Assembly (NCBI GenBank): GCA_003952965.2
Contig: CM025849.1
Span: 5,367,947-5,431,946 of the forward strand
Direction of reading: 5' to 3'
Source of the DNA: Morella rubra
Taxonomy: Eukaryota; Streptophyta; Magnoliopsida; Fagales; Myricaceae
DNA length: 64,000 bases
Shown here piece by piece: positions 49,001 to 61,321 of the stretch (positions are counted from its first letter, which is position 1; each line of letters begins with the position of its first letter). The notes beneath the pieces were generated by a model, which was given only the letters and a program-made list of their open reading frames with translations, was not told where the DNA came from and ran no database searches. A program made the position numbers and the translations under genes.

Positions 49001-51498
49001 ATGGAAATTTTGAAAAATTTTGGTGTTGTGTGAAAATTTAGTGGATTGAATTTTATTGGAGTTTGTGAAAAGGTAGTGAAAATTTTGAAGTATGTTTGGT
49101 TGGTGTTTAAAAATTTTGTAGTTTTATGGGAGTTGGTGAAAAAGTGGGGAGAGAAGATTTGATGGAATATTTTAATATTGATAAAGTGGAGGAGTGCGGA
49201 GAGAGAGGATTGATAGAGTTTTTGAATGTTGAGAAAGGGAAAAGTGGGCCCAACGTGTCTGAAATATTTTGAGAATTTTTTGACAATTTTCCAAAATTTA
49301 TGTTTGGTAGTGGGAATTTTTGACATGAGTAAAATTTTGGAAAATTTTCATATGCCAAACATGCCCTAATAAATAAATGAGAAAAGCCCATTTTGATGTC
49401 TACATTGCCCATTGGGTTCCTCCATGACATTAAGCCCCTCAAATTTCTAACAGCAAATCAAGCACGGAGCTAGTCCTAGGATTTTATTTGAATTTTTTCC
49501 TTATTTTGTTTCATAATAGAGTTAGATATTGATGATGATGTAGGAACTAAGAACGGTTTTAGTGCTTTTCTAGATGACTGGAGCAACCAGAGGATCACAC
49601 ATTAACTTATATGTTTGGACTTTCTGATCTAACTGCAAACGTTTTAGTTAATGAAATGTCATATCGGAGGCAAACTTTAGGACTTCAATAATTTGAAGTT
49701 TTAGTCTTTTGCTTTTAGAAGAATGAAAACAAATCACCATGCACATTCTGAAAAGGAAGTGACATTTTGTATCTTTATTTATGCTATTTGATTTAGTATT
49801 TTGTTTCCACTCTAGTGGAGTAGCCAACTTCAAGCTCTACTTATACCTGATTCAAAAAGTGGTGAACAAGAGTCTTGACATATAGCAATTCTATGTACTA
49901 TAATGCAGAACACTTCTTCCGCCTATGTCAGCGGAGTGGACAACTTCCACTCTCTGCCAAAATTTATAGCGGGAAGTAACTATCTTGTAGCAAACTGTAG
50001 AAAAGCTATGAGCAAATACATTGTTTATACTTGCCTATGCATCAGTGACAATCTCCTCCACCTTTTTTTTTTTTATTGGTTGCCGAAGTCATGGATATGT
50101 GGGCCTAATTTATTGCCACAATATCCTGGCGACTGATTCTCTCCAAGAATTCATGGAAGGTGGAGTTTGGATGAGTTGGCGAAATGATAGTCACTTTTGC
50201 GTTAACTTCTCGTAAATTTTGTATTTTCTTTTCTTATATCCCTTTTTGCAAACAGAGTGAAGTGGAAAGTACCCATTATAAACTTAAGCTTCTAATGATG
50301 CTCAGCTGTAAGCAATAGTTTTTTTTCAATTGGAAAGTGTCTTAGCATATGCCTTCCATGAATTCTGATTATATGTCATGCATCATTAGATTCACTTGTG
50401 CCTAATGTTTACAGGCTACTCGAGGAAGTAATGCTTCAAAATGTGGGGTCAGTAAGGTTTCAAAACAAGTTGCCACAGCTTTTATGAAGAGGACCCTTTC
50501 TAGATGTCGGATATTTGAAGATACAGGAAAAAGTTGCTTCACTGAACCTGCGCTTAGAGATGTCATTTTTGCTGCACCTCCCTCTAGCAACACTGCAGGA
50601 TCTATGAGGGTCTCTGCAATGTCTATAAATTTGCCTCCTGAATCTGAAAAGTTTCACCCAGAGCTTGGGGTATCAGGTTTGAGATTTACACGATTTTGGC
50701 AATGTGTCTATTAAGGCATACTGTTTCAAAAGTTTCTTGGACTAGCTACACTTACAAAATGGTGTTTTTGCAGGGTCCTTTCTTAGTAGCGCCGAGCGGC
50801 ATGATCTTCATAACGATAAAACTCATGGCAGTTCATCTGATGTTTTTGGAAAGCTTGATTGCCCCCCTGACCAGCATTTTGCCAAAACTGGACCCATATT
50901 TAACCGAGGGAAGAAGAAGGAAGTGCTGCTCGATGATGTTGGTGGCACTGGTTCCTCGAGAGCCATAGTAACCCTTGGGAATACCCAAGTGGGGGGTGTA
51001 AAAGGAAAGAGAAGTGAAAGAGAAAGAGACAAAGATAAGTCTGGCAGAAGTTCTGTCGCCAAAGCCGGCCGTATGTCAATGAGTAACTTTAAGGCAGAGC
51101 GTAAAACGAAAACAAAGCCCAAGCAGAAGGTAGCTCAAGTACCAGCGTCAGGGAATGGATTTGTTAACAAGTTTAAAGAAACAACTAATCTTGAATATCC
51201 AACTGGAGCTTGTGGTGAAGTGGTTGCCAATGGCGGCAGTGGAAAGGGAGGCACAGGGTTGAGGTCCCATGGTGATGTTCCTCAGGATTCATCAAAGGAG
51301 ATCAAGGAACCACTACATACTACAAACTTGAAGTTGAATGAATTAGACTCTATAGAACTACATGTAGGTGATGACTTTGGTGGGCCGCAAGATTTAAGTA
51401 CTTTGTTGAACTTTGATGATGACAGTTTGCAAGATCATTACTCAGCGGGCCTGGACATACCTATGGATGACCTCTCAGAGGTGAATTTGCTTCTATGA
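39873..51498 (+). CDS. Large basic Ser-rich nuclear-type protein of unknown function, 15 coding exons
   Basis: Resembles a plant-specific uncharacterised family, often annotated as serine/arginine repetitive matrix-like (Arabidopsis At4g29790/At2g19390 type). Exons: 39873-40291, 40602-40836, 41536-41813, 43478-43624, 43769-44536, 44695-44789, 45473-45535, 45640-45728, 45840-45905, 46974-47640, 47931-48005, 48492-48574, 48686-48743, 50415-50676, 50774-51498; about 1,340 residues. Visible features: basic NLS-like clusters (RKMKRKR, KKSSRSRR-like, RKTKTKPKQK), a conserved middle (PFYQRVLSALIVEDETEE, LLLELQSIGL), a short coiled-coil-like part (DIVELQKKLHEL, KAIDESRAMEERSEI), the block FMKRTLSRCRIFEDTGKSCF, and an acidic C-terminus (LDIPMDDLSEVNLLL). 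The third intron uses a GC donor. Exons 45840-45905 and 46974-47640 do not join in frame, so a mini-exon or indel is missing. The function is not known to me; nuclear location is inferred. Confidence 0.8.
44588..44613. repeat. Poly(C)/poly(A) tract in an intron
   Basis: Eighteen C followed by eight A, 50 bases into the intron after the exon ending at 44536. Confidence 0.8.
45965..46003. repeat. Poly(C) tract, 39 bases
   Basis: Uninterrupted run of 39 C, in the intron where the flanking exons fail to join in frame. Long C/G homopolymers often mark assembly difficulty. Confidence 0.9.
47798..47829. repeat. CT microsatellite followed by a C-run, in an intron
   Basis: A (CT)n tract of about 11 units followed by about ten C, about 100 bases before the exon starting at 47931. 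It is not itself the polypyrimidine tract of that acceptor. Confidence 0.75.
48986..49366. mobile_element. Tourist/PIF-Harbinger-like MITE, 381 bp, in an intron
   Basis: Left end GGGCACATTTTGCAAATGG and right end, reversed, GGGCATGTTTGGCATATGA form terminal inverted repeats. These extend into GAAATTTTGAAAAATTTT and its counterpart. TAA flanks both sides (48983-48985 and 49367-49369), the 3-bp target duplication of this superfamily. It lies in the intron between exons 48686-48743 and 50415-50676 and has no coding capacity. Confidence 0.7.
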
Positions 51499-52171
51499 GG
51501 ACAGTATAGTGTATAGACTCATGAATTATCAACTTAGACAGGAATGATAATGCTGTTGCTGGGGGAAAACCTGCGAATATAAGTTATCCTCCAGCTATTA
51601 GCACTTGTAATTAAACCAATTCTTTTGTTATAGTCATTGAAAGAAGTCAGTTAATGAGAAAGGAAAATATATCTTTACCATATCTGATCCAGATAATATT
51701 CTCCTTTTGGCAACTTATATTGTGCTTCTTTTGATTGAACTTTCCTTTAAGCTTTATTGGTTCCTCGATTGCATGACTTCAATTTTATACTGCTATTTGA
51801 AACCTGTGTGCGAATGGAAACTTTATACACTAAACGTTTCAAATACTGTTAACAGCCTTCATGTCACACTCACCCTCAGATGTGATTCAACGACTTTGTT
51901 GGGTAACGATGTTTTTCAAAAAATTGCAATTCTAAGAGTTCTACAGGTTTTTTGTTTCTCTTTATTGTGTTCCATGAAAGAAATATTGCTCAATGTGATC
52001 TTGTCTAGAAGTATGTTGGACCTAGCTGTAAACTTTTGTTACAAGTTGGGCTGTAATCCACTTCTGCTGGATATTAAAACTTCTTATGCTCGATAGATGG
52101 AAATTGGTGCCTTAAGGAGAAACATTAGTTTATTGTTCATTTTGTTTTTTAAAAGGAAAATATAGCAATAA

Positions 52172-52350
52172 GGGGATGTTCGTTTTGGTGAGATTTTTAG
52201 AATTTGAAAGTTTTAAGAATTTTAAGTGATGTTAAAATTTATTGGTATGCGTGCAGAAGTTGTTTTGGTGTATTGGTATTTGAATATGTTCGGTTTGTAA
52301 ATTCTAGAATTTATGTGTATCCTAGAATACAAACCAAAACGAACATCCCC
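52172..52350. mobile_element. Short Tourist-like MITE, 179 bp
   Basis: Left end GGGGATGTTCGTTTTGGTG and right end, reversed, GGGGATGTTCGTTTTGGTTTG are nearly perfect terminal inverted repeats. TAA is found on both sides (52169-52171 and 52351-52353). Non-coding. Confidence 0.75.
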
Positions 52351-53874
52351 TAAATATTGCTGTTGTCCCTAGATTATCTTCTAGCCAGTATTCAGATCTC
52401 TATCTTTTTGTTCTGCAATATCTTGAGGATCTGAATAAGATCTCGTGACAATTGAGCTACATATGTATGAGGGCCACTAGAATTTGTCATCGAGTCTTGG
52501 ACAGATCAATCTTCTGGCGATGCTTGTAGGCACCGCTTTAACTGTGGAGGCTGAATATATTTCTTCGCTTTTTAATCTCCCCTATAATCAAAGTTGTGGT
52601 TCAGAAAGGGAATCTCTCAAGGTATGCTATTTTTCCATATCTTATTGCTTTTGGATTTTTTTTCCCATCTCTTTAAAGTGGGAAATGTTTTGAGACCCTT
52701 TCACCTTATGTTTCAACTTGTGAATGTGAAGTCAGGCATGCATCTGTTTGGAAGGCTGAAATTCATATGAAGGAGCTGTTATTGGGCAGTTTCTCTGAGA
52801 GCAGGACATAGAGCATGATGTTTCTGTCAGTATGCATGTTAGCTGCTTCATAATGTCAAGGAACACGATGTATGAAATTACCCATTTCAGTTATAGTAAT
52901 TGTCTTTTTCTTTTTATGTAAATTGAACTGTCAGTTGGCTTTCATGGAGATGCTTGCCTCTGTCTGTCTTTTAGTGGCTAATGGCTTGTGCAATCCAAGT
53001 TGAATTTTCCAGAGATGTGTTTACCGGGTTTATTTCATGATATGATTAATCTTTTTTTCAATGAGAATCTTAATTTGAAAGAGTCATATATGTAAGGACA
53101 TCCAGTACTCCATTTCCTGCTTTACTGTGTCATTGCTGCATAGCTATGCAGTAAGATGTAAAGCCGTTTTAGAAATTTGTCTTCACTGCAATAGACGTTA
53201 TTGTGTTGTTGCTATCACAAATTAATTAATAGATGTTACTGTGTTCGTGCCATGGATTTGAGTGGATGTATGTTTCATCAAATTAACATTTGGGTCTGAT
53301 TATTGTTCATCTTTGTGTTTCGGTGGCCCTGCTATATTAGTGCTGATATAAATTGCGGTTTATTCTGGTATACATGTTTGTTAATTTTGTTTGCAACCAC
53401 CCCACCCCAAAAAAAAAAAAGAAAAAAAAAATTGTGGCAATCAAAGTTGTTATCCTTTAGCCTGATAATTGTTCATTTTGTTGCTTATAATTTGATGTTG
53501 GGAGAAAAGTGGCATCCTGTTCCACTCCTAATTTTCTGCTATTAATCTGTTCTTAGCTGAAAATTATCTGGACCTTGTTAATTTTCTGTGTGTTTTTTTA
53601 TTTCTTTCTTCCTTTTTTTTATTTGATCGAGGAAGTTGGAATGTTTGAGGTTTGTATGTCTCTGGTTGATAAAAGCACACAATATGTTGACATGAGTTTT
53701 CAAGATTATCTCGGAAGCTATACAGAACAGAAAGAAAAACAGATTTATTCCCTGTACGTGTGCAATATGACAACTTTTTCAGCAGAATATATGCTCTTCT
53801 TAACAATTATGACATCATTTTGTAGGGCTGATACAAGGGGAGAATAATCTTGTGACCAAGGATACAGAAGATTT

Positions 53875-53908
53875 GCGAAAGAAGCACAATGGCGAAAGAA
53901 GCACAATG
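53875..53908. repeat. 17-bp tandem duplication
   Basis: GCGAAAGAAGCACAATG occurs twice in direct succession (53875-53891 and 53892-53908). Confidence 0.85.
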
Positions 53909-55304
53909 AATTTGAAATTGTCTACTTCTGGTCCGGTCCTGAATGGATCTAAAGCTGTAAAAGGATGTTATTGCAAATGGTCGTGTTCTCTTTTTCCTTG
54001 ATAACGCCACTTGATGAATTACACAGGTCTTTTTTGTTATGAGTTCCTTTGTATAATCTCCAGCTCCAGAGGCTCTCTCTCATCAGGTGGTTGTGGCGAT
54101 TTCTCTGGAAGTCACAGGACTGGTACTGGTTGTGGCATATGTCGGTTGTTAGGGTACATTTTGTGGTCAGACCAACCAGAGAGCAGAATAGGCATGACTG
54201 GACAGCTTGATCGTAGTTGAATGTCTATGGTTTCCGTGGGATAAATTTTGTGTGTTTCAAACTGCCTAAGGGTCTTGACACTGGCTAGTTGCTCCTGCTT
54301 GTGTTCCTAATTATCTGTCTTGGCCAGGGGTCTTTGATGTGAGATCCTCCGAAAGCATGACTGGTGGTTATTTACTGTACCATTCATTTAAATGGCAAGT
54401 GAAAGCTCGTGCTTGCCTGTTGTAGTTCTTGTTCTTAGTCGAGCCTCCTTGTCTACCGGTTGGGCTCCTTTATTGATCCCTTCATCAGTAAATTTGAAGG
54501 AGTACTTGTTTTGATCGAGTTTTCTTGATCTTAGGGTTATTTCATGGAGAAACGAGGAGATGAAGAGGATAAATAGCAGAAAAGGAGCGTAGGGAAGAGG
54601 TTCCCAAAGCAACTTTTAATTCCCTTGACCCTTGGAGAAGAGGGAGGTGGTCCACTTTAATGCGGGAGAAGAGCTAATTCAATGTAGCTGCTGCTAATTA
54701 TCAGAATTCCCGCTATGTGGGATGACTTTTTTACATTTTTAAATTATTTATATGACTTGAAAGATGCACCAATTGGATCGTTTCAATTGATTGTGGTGGA
54801 AGAAGAATTTTTCCAAACAGGTTGGAGGGAATGTTTTGGTTTGGACCATTTGAATATTGCTAATCTTATGAATATGTTGGTTGTGACCATTGATTATTGC
54901 TGTCAATCTGTCGCTGATTATGGGACCTTTTGCTAACAAGATGACTGCTATGCTGACTAAAAGCAATATGACCCCCTTTGAGGCCATCAACTCCGAAATT
55001 TCAAAGGATGTCAAAGCCACTAGACAGTTTTTAGGTTTCAGGCCTCTGGTCAAAAGTCATGATCCATTCAGCCTCTAAACCATGTTATGGCAAGCAAGCA
55101 ATCAAGAAAATAAGCTAAACACAACCCTAGAAATGTATTGTATGAAGCATTCTCTAATCATTCAAACTCTTGACATAAAAAGGACCTGTACTTTATTGGC
55201 AAGCTAATGGAAGGGCTCCTAACTGGGGACCTAGCCCGCTGCAAACGACCGATAGAATGCCAGTGTGAGGAACCACTTGGAATTTGATCTGTTACAATGT
55301 CAAT

Positions 55305-58300
55305 TTACAACTTCAGGGACTTTCCAATATCCACGCCTTCTGCCTTGGCTACATTTATCTTTTCACCGGTAGTTGCACCATGAACTTCTCCACGCAAGAC
55401 TGAAATCAGTTCTTCCACACTTCTTGAGACAAAGTCAACATTTGGAAGATAGAGACCCCTATGATACTCCTCTTCATTAAACTCGCTCCTCTCTAGTGTT
55501 CTCTTATAACTCTCCGTGGCTGATCTTGGGTGTCCTCTCGCAATTGATACCTGTGAATCCATTGAAACCCGTTATCCATTGTCTATCAGCAAACAATTAT
55601 TTTCATGGGAAAGGCAAGGGTGCTCGTAGGTGGACATGCAATGGGTTGGGTGTTCGTTAGCCTTAGCTTTGGAGGAATTCTAGATATTTTTGTGTTTGTG
55701 GGACAAGGTGTTTGTAGCTTGCTATAATCAGGTGTAAATACAAATCAATCCATTGCTAAAGTCTACAGGGCAGATGTGGAGTTCAAGTTGATATATTAAA
55801 GTTCTAACATTCTTTTAACGTGTACACAATGAGTATCAGACCAAGTGAAGCCAATTGCATCATAAGAAGGGTTGGTGAATTTAGAACCACCTGCACTCAA
55901 AATTCCTTTTTTCTAGGATAACATGATCCATCCTAATTTCTGGACAAAAGGAAGATGGAATCTTATCAGCACAGCTTGAAAGGCCTCTCCCTCTCTCTCT
56001 CACATGAAAAATTAGCAGGCATATATCTGTTTTTCACGTCATTTTGCACAAATACAGCAATGTCACAGCACATCGAAGTCACAATCACAACACCTAAACA
56101 GGATTACAAACTTCTATCGCAGTTCAAGAGACAAAACTCCAATGAAGATATAAATTAAACAGGATGAGTAACTAACCCAATGTCTTTTTCCCAGCTCAAA
56201 AAGCCAAAATTTCCACGCCCTCATTTCCTTCCCATTAATTTTAAGAGATATGTTGCACCACCCGGAGTTATGAAACTCCACTTTATCCAACCCATGTGCC
56301 AGTCCGCTCCCTATGGCTTTGACATATGCTTCTTTTAGAGACCAATACCTGCAAAAGGTACAAACTGCTTGTTAACACTCTAATTGATCAGAGGTCCCAA
56401 TTTTAGAACCATCCTATATTTTGCTTCTTTAACAGCAACGAATATTCTCAGTCAAGTAGCCAAAGATAGTATTGATGTCAGAGAATAATCAAAATTGATC
56501 TCCTTTTTTTGGCAAGTCATCACATTGCCTAGGTTTTGGGCTATTCAATGTACTAGAGTTGTACAAGGAGTGAAAGCCTAGTCTCGGTGGATATTAATGG
56601 TAAAAATTCATAATAAAGATTTAAATGACCATTATTATAGATTGAATTTCACGCCCTCTATTTGGTATAATCATTTTCCTGGAAGGAACCCTACAAATGG
56701 AGTACAACCATACCTGTAAAACTCGAGCAAAATATCATCACAAGAGCCAGCATTAACTACGTTATCCCATTCCAAACTTGAAAAGTATGAGGAGAAGTTC
56801 TGAATGAAGTCTAGAACAGTCTCCTTCTGGGGAATGACATAAGAGACAATATCCAATCCTACAAGGCACAAAGGTTCAGATGCTATTGCGACATAGTCAC
56901 CATGATGGGATACATTGAAATTAAAATTTGGAAATCCCAAGCCAACTTTATCATATTCCTGAAAAAAAGAGGACAATAAACATGGTATAGTAAAATACAA
57001 TAATTGTACTGGAGTACAAGCAAGCACAAAACCAACGAGAAATATGCCCCCTGAAAATAAGGATTTTTACTCAACTCTAACAAACAAAACAGTGGAATTT
57101 AGGAATTTTTTTTTTTTGAGGTGCATGGGTGGGGCAGGGGGGAGAAGAAAAAGAAGAGTAGTGATACTCTTATCACTTTAAAAAGCTCTTCTTGGTTAGA
57201 ATGCAAAACCTCTTTTCAAAGACTAAGAATTCAATGTCCAGCCTTTGTATTTCATACTGATGTAGATCACTTCCTCAAAATAAAAATTGACGAAAGAATG
57301 AAGCTTCCAAATCTCAGCGACAACTTTTCATTTGCCATTCTGTTATTCCAGGGTGTTCCCCACATTGAAAAATTTTAGAACACCAGAAAGCTTTCTGGTA
57401 TTCTACTTCATGTATATCATCAATAAGACTAAAACATAACTCTTTACATTGATTCCTTGTAGCTGATTTTCTTGTAGGGATTCAGTTGATGTAAATCGCT
57501 ACGAGTCCAAGAGCCATAATTTTGAGCAACTGTTAGGGCATAACATCCATGCTACTGAAGAAAAGAGGTAACCTCCCTTTGGTTTCCTCTCTCTAACTCC
57601 ACATTTGATTTTCATGTTTGATGCATGATAATCACAAAGGGTCTAATCACATAACCAACATGTGTCAAGAGGATATACAGATGCCCACAAGCAATTGTGA
57701 ATCAAGGAGTCAACACAACCAGAGACCATCCCCTGTTAAATATTACTAGAAACCCATATCCATGTGTGAATATTATATATTTGACAGCAATGCTTAAATA
57801 TCATAAAAGTTATAAGACACCTTAATCCGAGCTTTCGATAAACCAAGGACAAACTAGGACTTTTAAATATGAAGAGAACTTTCCTATCCCAAAATTCATT
57901 CTTCAATTGGCCACTGCATTTTCAATTGAAGCTAATCTAATTAATTTCCACGTAATTTTTTTTTTTAATATGTCCTTTTTCTGAATATTTCCATTTCTTT
58001 CTTCCTTCGAATGGACTGGTGTCTTAACAATAAAAAGCAAAACTTTACAATCACGGGTGAAAATCTTTCTGACTAGAAAATCACATTTGGATTGGAACTT
58101 ATGAACATAATATCAAGAGTCATAGACTTCGGTAGATGATCAGTAGCAAACCCACATCCGTGTGAGCTAGTGCCCCCCCGCCCCAAACGCAAAACACAGA
58201 AGAAGGAACAGAATCCCCAAGAAAAGTAAATAAAATTTGTTAACTGAGGGTAGTTTGGCTATACCAGATATGGCTTGCCCTCCACAGTGCGATTTATAGT

Positions 58301-58980
58301 GATTTCATCAAAAGGGATTCCCAACACTTCATGTAGGAGAGCGTATTGGAGTAACCGGCTCACGAGTGCCCGTTTTCTATCCTCCATTCTGAAAAACCTA
58401 CCAATATGAAAGTACATTCAAGTGTCGTGCAATCTCACCCACAAACTTTTGACATTATTGAACAAGCTAGATCCAGTGCTCCAATTTGAAATAAGTAACC
58501 AAAACTTACCACTAGATTGTAATGAGAGGACAATTAAAAAATATACCCTACATATAACATACAGTAGGCCACGGACATAACCAAGAGAAGGTGCACAATT
58601 AGTTCATGAATATTGTTCCCCAGTAACCAAGCAGAAATTTAATGCATACTTCGGAAACAAGCATCATAATTCTAATCGAAAATAAGGAGGGTATTTAAGT
58701 ATGACATTCCATGACAATTCGCAGGAAAAGAAACCAACTTGAGCACTGAAAATCTATAACAGTTCCCTACAACTCCATATAACTCAGCATAATGCGAACT
58801 ATTGTTTTCTTTTCTCCGCGAAAAAACAGAGGGTGAAGGAGAGAGAAGAGGGAAGGAAGCTAACCTGGTTATGGAGGCGTGTTCATGTTGCCGGAGGAGA
58901 GAGAGGGCAGAGGAGAAGTCATTGGCAGCTGGGTCCCACTTCGATATGTCGACCACCCATCTCTGTACACCCTTCTCCAT
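55305..58980 (-). CDS. 4'-phosphopantetheinyl transferase (Sfp-type holo-ACP synthase), 5 exons
   Basis: Sfp-type enzymes transfer the 4'-phosphopantetheine arm of CoA to a serine of carrier proteins such as acyl carrier protein. Minus-strand exons: 58865-58980, 58265-58397, 56714-56958, 56177-56348, 55305-55550; phases agree and give 303 residues, the size of the plant two-subdomain enzyme. Core motifs: FNFNVSHHGDYVAIA (97-109), GLDIV with metal ligand D119, and WSLKEAYVKAIG (167-178), which contains the K-E-A-x-x-K signature. The last exon is a hydrophilic tail (VSIARGHPRSATESYKRTL). I chose ATG 58980 (MEKGVQRWVVDISKW); ATG 58992, four codons upstream in frame, is also possible. No clear transit peptide is seen, so a cytosolic or other location cannot be decided. 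Confidence 0.88.
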
Positions 58981-59080
58981 GTTAATTGTCACCGAGAAAA
59001 GCGAACCTAAGCTTACCTCTCATGAATTTAGACTGCTGATTAACAAACGAAACGACCGCAGTCAGGAATTTAGGATTTAG

Positions 59081-59285
59081 GATGCGTTTGAAGCGTAAGT
59101 TTTACTCTTTCTAAAATTTTAACATAATAAAAAATTATAATATAATAATTCTCTCCATTACATTATTACTTTTCATTATAATAAATATTAAAAATCATCT
59201 CTCCCTTTATTTTTCTACCAAATCTAATATCCTAAAATTTTAAATGCCTAACCAAAACATATCTATAACTATATTATGAAACCGT
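59081..59285. mobile_element. Possible MITE relic upstream of the phosphopantetheinyl transferase gene
   Basis: Left part GGATGCGTTTGAAGCG and right part, reversed, GATATGTTTTGGTTAGG are loosely similar ends around an A/T-rich core with CTCTCC motifs. Boundaries and target duplication are not clear. Confidence 0.3.
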
Positions 59286-59995
59286 TGAAAGTTATTTGAT
59301 CTTTCCCCTTTTTGGAAAGTTATTTGGTCTTTCAGAAAGAGGAAAGTCTTTTTTTTTTCTAAATCTAGAGGAAAGTCTTTTAAATAGCTTAGAAAGAACG
59401 CAACAATATTTCTCTAATATTCTCATACGAATTAAGAATGATGGTTTTAAATTATTAAGAAAAAAATATTAATTTTGAAAAACTTGTTAATGTCTTGAGA
59501 GATTATTTGAGAGAATATCCCCTTACCCCGCGGCTATATGTATTGAGCAAATACATAAATAAACTGTAAACATTAGAAAATTTTCAATAAATTAAGGTAC
59601 TCATCTATTTAATTTTAAGAGAAAATAATATTGATTTTGACAAAACAAACTAATGAGTTGAAAGATTATTTAAGAGAATAAATAAATATTTTTATTTATT
59701 TATTTTTTTTGGTAAAACGAGAGAATCCCTTTACCCACCAAAGTATTGAGCTAATACGTAGACAAACTCCAAACACTTGGAAATTTTCAGTTAAATCAAG
59801 GTATTAATCCTTTTCATGGGACTCAAAATTTGCATGGATAATTAATTTCTGTAACTTTTCTTAAGTAGTTTTCACAAGAAGTATGATTCAGTATTTACAG
59901 ACAATGACTTGGCAAAATCGGATGAGTTAGTACGTAAACTACATCAAAGATAAACATATTGATCAAAACAACATCGTTGTCAACCCTCTCTTATC

Positions 59996-60247
59996 TTGGG
60001 ACGAAAGGGAAACAAGCAAGATAAATCGTGCCGGTTGGGTGGAACCGGCCAATGGAGTGGAACAAAGGGCTATAAAGATATGGGAGATAGCATTTTTAAG
60101 ATGGCAAAACTTATGGAAGCCGGGGAAATGGCATCAGAATTGGAGAGCGACCACCGCAGTCTTTCAGCATTGCCCGGAAGGATAATTCTGGACGGTTTGA
60201 GGCAAAGACCCAACAGAAGATTGGAGAGTCATGTCATTAGATTGTGA
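59996..60247 (+). CDS. Unrecognised small ORF, 83 codons
   Basis: Encodes a basic, hydrophilic peptide containing GQWSGTKGYKDMGDSIFKMA and ELESDHRSLSALPGRIILDG. The composition is balanced and protein-like, unlike the low-complexity ORFs around it. There is no signal peptide or membrane segment. I do not recognise it. It could be a small gene, a terminal exon, or a fragment of an inserted gene. No promoter or splice evidence was established. Confidence 0.3.
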   Translation: MGRKGNKQDKSCRLGGTGQWSGTKGYKDMGDSIFKMAKLMEAGEMASELESDHRSLSALPGRIILDGLRQRPNRRLESHVIRL

Positions 60248-60925
60248 TTGCTTGCTGAGAAAATTAAACCAGTATGTATTCTTTGATCTGTGTAGATACA
60301 TATCTGTTTTGCCTATATTTTTTTTTGTTCTTCTTTTCTGAATTTTGTATCCTGGTATCCTGCGAGAGAGATTAATTGAAGTGTGTGCGTGTATTTGTAT
60401 GGCTTTGGATTGTTACGTGCTTTTACAATATCTGTTAAAAGAATTAAACTTGCAAAACACTTGTGCCTACTGCACATGCTTATTATTTTAATATTTACGT
60501 AAACCTAAATATTCTGTATGCAAATATACATACACATTCACAAACTTGCTTAAGCAACGTCCTCTTAAACAGAGAAGATCTTTGTAGAATTTCTGAGAAA
60601 TATTAAAAGGATGAAAAATCAAGAAACTTTGCTTTCCTCCTCCACTTTTGGCAGGGCGACTCTGGGTAGTGGGTGCTTTTTTGTTTCTGGTGTTTTCACG
60701 GGAAGACTTACAGGAGAGGGGGAGGATCGAGTCGCCATACTGGCATGCTCCGTCGTCTCTTTTCTGGAGACTGATGCCACCGCCATGTGTGGTGTTTATG
60801 TTCTGTTTGGGCCCCTGGGCTTAGTCTACGACTTCCACAATTCAGAAGGGTTTCCGGATCCTTAGATTCGGGTTTGGGTCTCGAGTCTGTTTACCCAATT
60901 TGGATATACGAGCTTGAGCCGGCTT

Positions 60926-61321
60926 AGGGCACAGTTCGTTTGTAAGAGTATTTTAGAATACAATAGGATTCAACAACAAAACAAACATCCAAAATTTCAA
61001 AAATTTTTACACAAACATTAATACTTTTTAGACAATATCCAATACCTTTCCACACAAACTCTAATAACTTTTCAAAAAAAAATTATAACAAATATTCTCT
61101 TTTATACATTTTCACTTAACTCCAATATTTTTTTATTAAACAATTATATCAAATCATCTCTCTTTACATACTTTTGCAAATTCCAACAAAAATTAAATAT
61201 CTTTAAAAAATTTCACTAACTTTTACACAAAAACCTATAAAATTCTAACTTACATTAATATTCATAATTCTATCAAAATCTTAAAAATCTTACAATTTTT
61301 TACAAACCGAACGTCCTGTAA
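60926..61321. mobile_element. Probable MITE (TTCGTTTGTAA-type ends)
   Basis: Left end AGGGCACAGTTCGTTTGTAA and right end, reversed, ACAGGACGTTCGGTTTGTAA are matching inverted termini around an A/T-rich non-coding core. The ends resemble the GTTCGTTTTGG ends of the MITE at 52172. Exact borders and target duplication are uncertain. Confidence 0.5.

Larger units (their letters stand above)
51499..55304. other. 3' region between convergent genes
   Basis: Holds the 3'UTR of the large plus-strand gene, of unknown length, then spacer before the convergent phosphopantetheinyl transferase gene. A short MITE (52172-52350) and a 17-bp tandem duplication (53875-53908) are present. ORFs such as plus 51707-52096 lack recognisable domains. 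Sequence at 53820-54220 is less AT-rich and could be a 3'UTR exon, but nothing shows it is translated. Confidence 0.45.

Noticed and set aside
51707..52096. 129-codon plus-strand ORF after the large gene
   Set aside because: Hydrophobic, low-information translation in A/T-rich 3' flank with no domain and no splice evidence.
57121..57378. Plus-strand ORF in the phosphopantetheinyl transferase intron
   Set aside because: No motif support and antisense to the intron of a well-supported gene.
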